64,000 nucleotides of DNA from Desulfobacteraceae bacterium UBA2174. Lineage in GTDB: Bacteria; Desulfobacterota; Desulfobacteria; Desulfobacterales; UBA2174. Below the pieces are notes generated by a model, which had not been told where the DNA came from, did no database searches, and was given only the letters and a program-made list of their open reading frames with translations. Of the stretch, positions 60,563 through 64,000 are shown piece after piece. The stretch lies in assembly GCA_002327445.1 (NCBI GenBank), contig DCWA01000011.1, positions 1 to 64,000 on the forward strand, written 5' to 3'. The stretch's first letter is position 1. Every line of letters begins with the position of its first letter. Both the position numbers and the translations under genes were made by a program.

Positions 60563-61510
60563 ATGAAGAACGACGCGAACGTAAAGAAAATCATTCAGCA
60601 TTGGAACACGCGCGCGCTCCCGCCGGAGATCACTGCGTTGTCCGATGCCGCCAGGCGACGGCACGACGGGGTGGCCGCCGTGCTTTTCTATGGCTCCTGC
60701 CTGCGTAGCGGCCGCGTGGATGAAGGGATGGCCGATCTTTACCTGTTGGTCGACGATTATAAGGTGGCGTTTCATTCGCGATTGCAGGCATGGATGAATC
60801 GCCTGCTGCCGCCGAACGTCTTTTACCTGGAGCTTCCCCATGGGGAGCGAACCCTGCGGGCCAAGTACGCCGTTCTGACCCTCGACGATTTTGCCAAAGG
60901 AACCGCCACGTGGTTTCATTCCTATATCTGGGGGCGTTTTGCCCAGCCTTCCGCCCTGGTTTACGCCCGCGACGCGGAAGCCTTCGGGCAGGTTCAGGAT
61001 TCCTTGGCTCGTGCTCTTTATACCTTTGTGGATCGCGCCCTGCCCCAGGTTCCGGAAATCTTCACGCCCCGCGAACTTTGGGGTATCGGGCTGAGCCTGA
61101 GCTATCGCTGCGAGCTCCGGTCGGAAAAACCGGGCACCGCGGTTCGCCTCTATGACGCCGCTCCGGACTATTATGAAGCAGTTACCATTGAAGCTTTGAA
61201 AGCCCGGGGGCTTGCCGCGGAACCCGTTGCCGGCCGGGCCCCCGGCACTTATCGGACCTTGATTTCCCGGAGGGAAAAATATCTCAACCGTCTTGGCTGG
61301 CACCTGCGCAAGGTGCAGGGCAAGGTGCTCTCCGCCCTGAGACTCCTCAAAGCTCCCCTTACCTTCGACAACGGTCTGGATTACATCCTCTGGAAAATCG
61401 AGCGGCACTCCGGCATCCACGTTGAGCCCGGTCCCTCCTTGCGCCGTTTTCCCGCATCGGCGGTATGCGTCACTTTCTGGAGACTGTTCAGGAAAGGGGG
61501 GTTCCGGTAA
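60563..61510 (+). CDS. Tam41-like phosphatidate cytidylyltransferase homologue
   Basis: The 315-residue protein has a nucleotidyltransferase signature 'AVLFYGSCLRSGRVDEGMAD' (GS then D) followed by 'LYLLVDDYKVAFHSRLQAWM' (DD), then 'LPPNVFYLELPHGERTLRAK' and 'YAVLTLDDFAKGTATWFHSY', 'WGRFAQPSALVYARD'. The order and spacing resemble mitochondrial Tam41-type CDP-DAG synthase ('NPxHY', 'KYGV..DDL', 'AGR..KP'). If so it would cytidylate ceramide-phosphate or phosphatidate. It follows the CDP-alcohol transferase by 138 bases. Similarity is judged by eye and should be tested. Confidence 0.62.
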   Translation: MKNDANVKKIIQHWNTRALPPEITALSDAARRRHDGVAAVLFYGSCLRSGRVDEGMADLYLLVDDYKVAFHSRLQAWMNRLLPPNVFYLELPHGERTLRAKYAVLTLDDFAKGTATWFHSYIWGRFAQPSALVYARDAEAFGQVQDSLARALYTFVDRALPQVPEIFTPRELWGIGLSLSYRCELRSEKPGTAVRLYDAAPDYYEAVTIEALKARGLAAEPVAGRAPGTYRTLISRREKYLNRLGWHLRKVQGKVLSALRLLKAPLTFDNGLDYILWKIERHSGIHVEPGPSLRRFPASAVCVTFWRLFRKGGFR

Positions 61511-61527
61511 AGCCGTTCTTCGCGGCG

Positions 61528-62704
61528 CCATCGGATTCGAAAAGACAAAGGCGAAAAATTTTGGTAATTACCGTGGACGGCCGGGTTGTTCCGGTTGCGG
61601 TCGCAAAAGGCCCGGTTATGACGTTTTGCCGCAGCGACGCTTCGAGTTTGTACCCTATGGGGCATCGCCGTGTTCTTTGTGTACGCCATGCGCCGGGTCA
61701 ACTGCCCGGGTTGCGGGATAAAGGTTGAGCAAGTGCCCCGGGCACAAGGCAAAAACCATCTGACCACCACCTACAGTTGGTTTTTGGCCAGGTGGGCCAG
61801 GCTTCTTTGCTGGAAGCAGGTGTCCGAAGTTTTCAATACCAGTTGGGACAACGTTTGGCGTTCGGTCAAAATGGCCGTGGCTTGGGGTCTTGAGCAGCGG
61901 GATTTTGAAACCGTTACGGCCATCGGCATCGACGAGATCTCCAGAAAGCGAGGCCATAAGTACGTGACGCTGGTCTACCAGATCGATGCGGGTTGTCGGC
62001 GGTTGCTGTGGGTTGGCAAGGAGCGCACGGCAAAAACCCTGCGACAGTTTTTCACCGAGTTCGGCCCGCAGCGCACGGCCCGCCTTTGCTTTATCTGCAG
62101 CGACATGTGGAAGCCGTACCTGCGCATCATTGCTCAAGAAGCCGGCCATGCGCTCAATATCCTGGATCGCTTCCATATTATGACTCATGTGAACAAAGCG
62201 ATTGACAAAATCCGCGCCAATGAGGCCAGAGCCCTGAAGGCTGACGGACAAGAGCCGATCTTGACCGGCAGCCGCTGGTGCCTGCTCAAACGCCCCGAGA
62301 ACCTGACAACCAATCAAACCGTAAAACTCAAGGAGCTGCTGGGTTTGAATCTGAAAACCGTCCGGGCCTACCTGCTCAAGGAAGACCTGCAACGTTTTTG
62401 GAACTACCAGACAGCCGGTTGGGCTGGCCGCTTTCTGGATCAATGGTGCCAGCGGACCATGCGCTCGCGCTTGGAGCCGATGAAAAAGGTGGCCTTGATG
62501 CTTCGCTCCCATCGACCGCTTCTGCTCAACTGGTTCAAGGTCAGGGGGCGCCTCGCCCCGGGCGCAGTTGAGGGCTTTAACAACAAGGCGAAACTCACAT
62601 CGAGAAAAGCCTACGGCTATCGTAGCTTCGATGTACTGAAAATCTCCTTATATCATACACTTGGTGATCTCCCAAAACCGAAGTTCACCCACAAATTCTG
62701 CTGA
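61528..62704 (+). mobile_element. ISL3-family transposase, frameshifted
   Basis: The N-terminal zinc-binding part reads 'IGFEKTKAKNFGNYRGRPG', 'CSGCGRKRPGYDVLPQRRFE' up to 61655, where a single C is missing from a CCC run; the next frame then gives 'GIAVFFVYAMRRVNCPGCGI' and continues to 62704. The DDE region includes 'ETVTAIGIDEISRKRGHKY', 'FICSDMWKPYLRIIAQEAGH', 'ILDRFHIMTHVNKAIDKIRA' and 'LAPGAVEGFNNKAKLTSRKA' (catalytic D, D, E). It starts right after the Tam41-like gene, so the element lies at the edge of the sphingolipid island. IS ends were not located. Confidence 0.83.
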
Positions 62705-62863
62705 CGAGCCTCAAGATGATGCTGATTTGTTATTGTGATTTTTTGACCAATGGCCCATTTTACAAAGAGATCACTCGTGGGACTTTGGCCGGAAAATCCG
62801 TTAGCCCCGACCCATAGCCGCGACCATCACGGTTCTGAAACTCGAAAACGATGGAGGGATGCA
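62705..62863. other. Spacer after the ISL3 element
   Basis: 159 bases, no gene. It should contain the right end of the ISL3 element and the efflux-operon promoter; I cannot place either. Confidence 0.4.
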
Positions 62864-63939
62864 TTGAGCTCAACGGTCAAAAAATAGGGTACCGGCGTGT
62901 TGGTTCTTGGTGCGGCGGCAGTTCTGATTCTGTTTCTTTGGCGTCATTTCGCCGGTGACGAACTGGATGGGCGTATCGCCAGCGCCAACGGCCGGATTGA
63001 AGCGGTCGAGATCGATATCGCGGCCAAGACCGCGGGCCGGGTCAAGGAGATCCTGGTGGACGAAGGCGACTTCATCCGTGCCGGGCAGGTTCTGGCGCGA
63101 ATGGACACGGCTGTGCTGGAGGCGCAACAAAGAGAGGCGGAGGCCCGCCTGCGACAGGCGGAGAACGCGGTGCAGACCGCCAACAGCTTGGTCGTGCAGC
63201 GCCAATGGGAGAAAAAAGCCGCGCAGGCGGTGGTTGAGCAACGCCTGGCCGAGGTCGAGGTGACCAGAAAACGGCTGGAGCGTTCCCAAGTGCTGGCGCC
63301 TCGCAATGCGGTTTCACAGCAGAAATTGGAAGACGACCGCGCCTCTTTTCTCAGCGCAAAGGCCATGCTCCGTGCCGCCGAGGTCGATGTAGCAAGGGCG
63401 GATGTGGCAATTGCCACGGCAAAATCCCGGGTGCAGGAGGCTCAATCGGATGTCAGTGCCTACACGGCGATGCTTGAAAGAATCCAGGTGGAGCTTGACG
63501 ACAACGTGTTGACCTCGCCGCGCGACGGCCGCGTCCAGTACCGCACCGCCCGGCCCGGCGAGGTGCTCTCCCCCGGCGGCGTGGTGCTGAACATGGTCGA
63601 TCTTTCCGATGTCTACATGACCTTCTTCCTGCCCACGGCACAGGCCGGGCGGGTCACGCTGGGCACCGAGGTCCGTCTGGTGCTGGATGCCGCCCCCCCC
63701 AATACGTGGTCCCGGCCGAAGTCTCCTTCGTCGCCGACGTGGCCCAGTTCACGCCCAAGACGGTGGAGACGGCCGAGGAGCGGCGGAAGCTGATGTTCCG
63801 CATCAAGGCGCGGATCGACCCGGGCCTGCTCAGGCAGCACCTCCACCAGGTCAAGACCGGTCTGCCGGGCATGGCCCATGTGCGGCTCGACCCGCGGGTG
63901 GATTGGCCGCCTGAACTGCAAACGAGGCTGCCGCAATGA
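62864..63939 (+). pseudogene. HlyD-family efflux adaptor with an in-frame UAG and a poly-C frameshift
   Basis: A periplasmic adaptor (membrane fusion protein): N-terminal TM 'VLVLGAAAVLILFLWRHF', biotinyl-lipoyl half motif 'IAAKTAGRVKEILVDEGDFI', a long coiled coil ('RQREAEARLRQAENAVQTA' region) and the second lipoyl half 'LTSPRDGRVQYRTARPGEVL'. TTG 62864 with a GGAGGG ribosome site looks like the native start ('SSTVKK'), but codon 8 is TAG (62885-62887). The frame also shifts at a run of eight C (63693-63700), after which 'YVVPAEVSFVADVAQFTPKT' continues to 63939. Removing one C restores the family sequence. Two lesions make inactivation likely unless both are errors. Confidence 0.78.
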
Positions 63940-64000
63940 CCGGCGATCTGCATGCCGAGATCGAGAATGGCGGCGGCCCGGCGGCGGTTGCGCGCCTGCG
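63936..64000 (+). CDS. Start of an ABC transporter ATP-binding protein (cut by window end)
   Basis: ATG 63936 overlaps the adaptor stop as ATGA and opens a frame 'MTGDLHAEIENGGGPAAVAR' that continues off the window. An ATPase is the usual next gene after this type of adaptor (YbhG/RbbA-type operons), but no catalytic motif is inside the visible part. Confidence 0.5.
   Translation, partial: MTGDLHAEIENGGGPAAVARL

Noticed and set aside
59564..61531. 655-codon minus-strand frame
   Set aside because: Antisense to the CDP-alcohol transferase and Tam41-like genes; no motif or ribosome site.

Overview
The window is a GC-rich bacterial chromosome segment, most likely from a sulfate-reducing or syntrophic Desulfobacterota (deltaproteobacterial) lineage. 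This rests on gene content: a bacterial sphingolipid locus, a pair of rSAM/selenodomain-associated glycosyltransferases, two peptide-type ABC systems beside amino-acid-type enzymes, and abundant short dispersed intergenic repeats. No rRNA, complete tRNA, CRISPR array or replication origin was seen.

Region A (0-17 kb) is ordinary accessory metabolism. It holds a DUF3047 exported protein, a VTT membrane domain fused to a disulfide-type flavin oxidoreductase, a GNAT, a cupin, an exported M1 metallopeptidase, a ChaN-like protein, a broken lipid kinase gene, a DUF488 protein, the glycosyltransferase pair, and an AAA ATPase with its own palindromic operator. It ends with a five-gene YnjBCD-like ABC importer operon that includes a small-molecule kinase. 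A frameshifted four-helix-bundle gene with its characteristic repeats follows.

Region B (17.9-35.7 kb) is a catabolic block on the minus strand. Two complete Dpp/Opp-type ABC importers (17.9-23.4 and 28.7-34.1 kb) flank or adjoin an M20 peptidase, an MmgE/PrpD protein, a saccharopine-dehydrogenase-like oxidoreductase and an unusual one-component regulator, an XRE helix-turn-helix fused to a TRAP-type DctP solute-binding domain. A divergent, frameshifted MFS transporter closes the block. The layout suggests uptake and cleavage of an amide-linked or opine-like amino compound; the substrate is unknown.

Region C (35.8-43.7 kb) is an insertion-prone zone of lower GC. Near-identical direct repeats of about 250 bp (35991-36248 and 40020-40258) bracket a TetR regulator with two matching palindromic operators and a 795-residue fusion: polytopic membrane domain, HD hydrolase, B12-binding-like fold and radical SAM. 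Remnants of IS4, IS1634-like and IS3 transposases lie around it.

Region D (40.9-61.5 kb) is the most informative part: a sphingolipid synthesis and export island. It encodes serine palmitoyltransferase, a dedicated acyl carrier protein, a ketosphinganine reductase-type SDR, a fatty acyl-AMP ligase, a bacterial ceramide synthase, a ceramide/diacylglycerol-kinase-type lipid kinase, a Tam41-like cytidylyltransferase, a CDP-alcohol phosphatidyltransferase, two further nucleotidyltransferases and a CDP-glycerol glycerophosphotransferase-like enzyme. It also carries a second-copy-type LptF/LptG pair and an ABC lipid exporter fused to a TPR domain, plus a radical SAM protein and a metallophosphoesterase of unknown role. 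Together these could make, decorate and transport a phosphosphingolipid, possibly through a CDP-ceramide intermediate. An ISL3 transposase remnant borders the right side.

Region E (62.8-64 kb) is the start of an efflux operon (HlyD-type adaptor, then an ABC ATPase cut by the window end).

Several genes are interrupted by one-base shifts, all in homopolymer runs (C, G, A or T), so sequencing or assembly error has to be excluded before they are called true pseudogenes.
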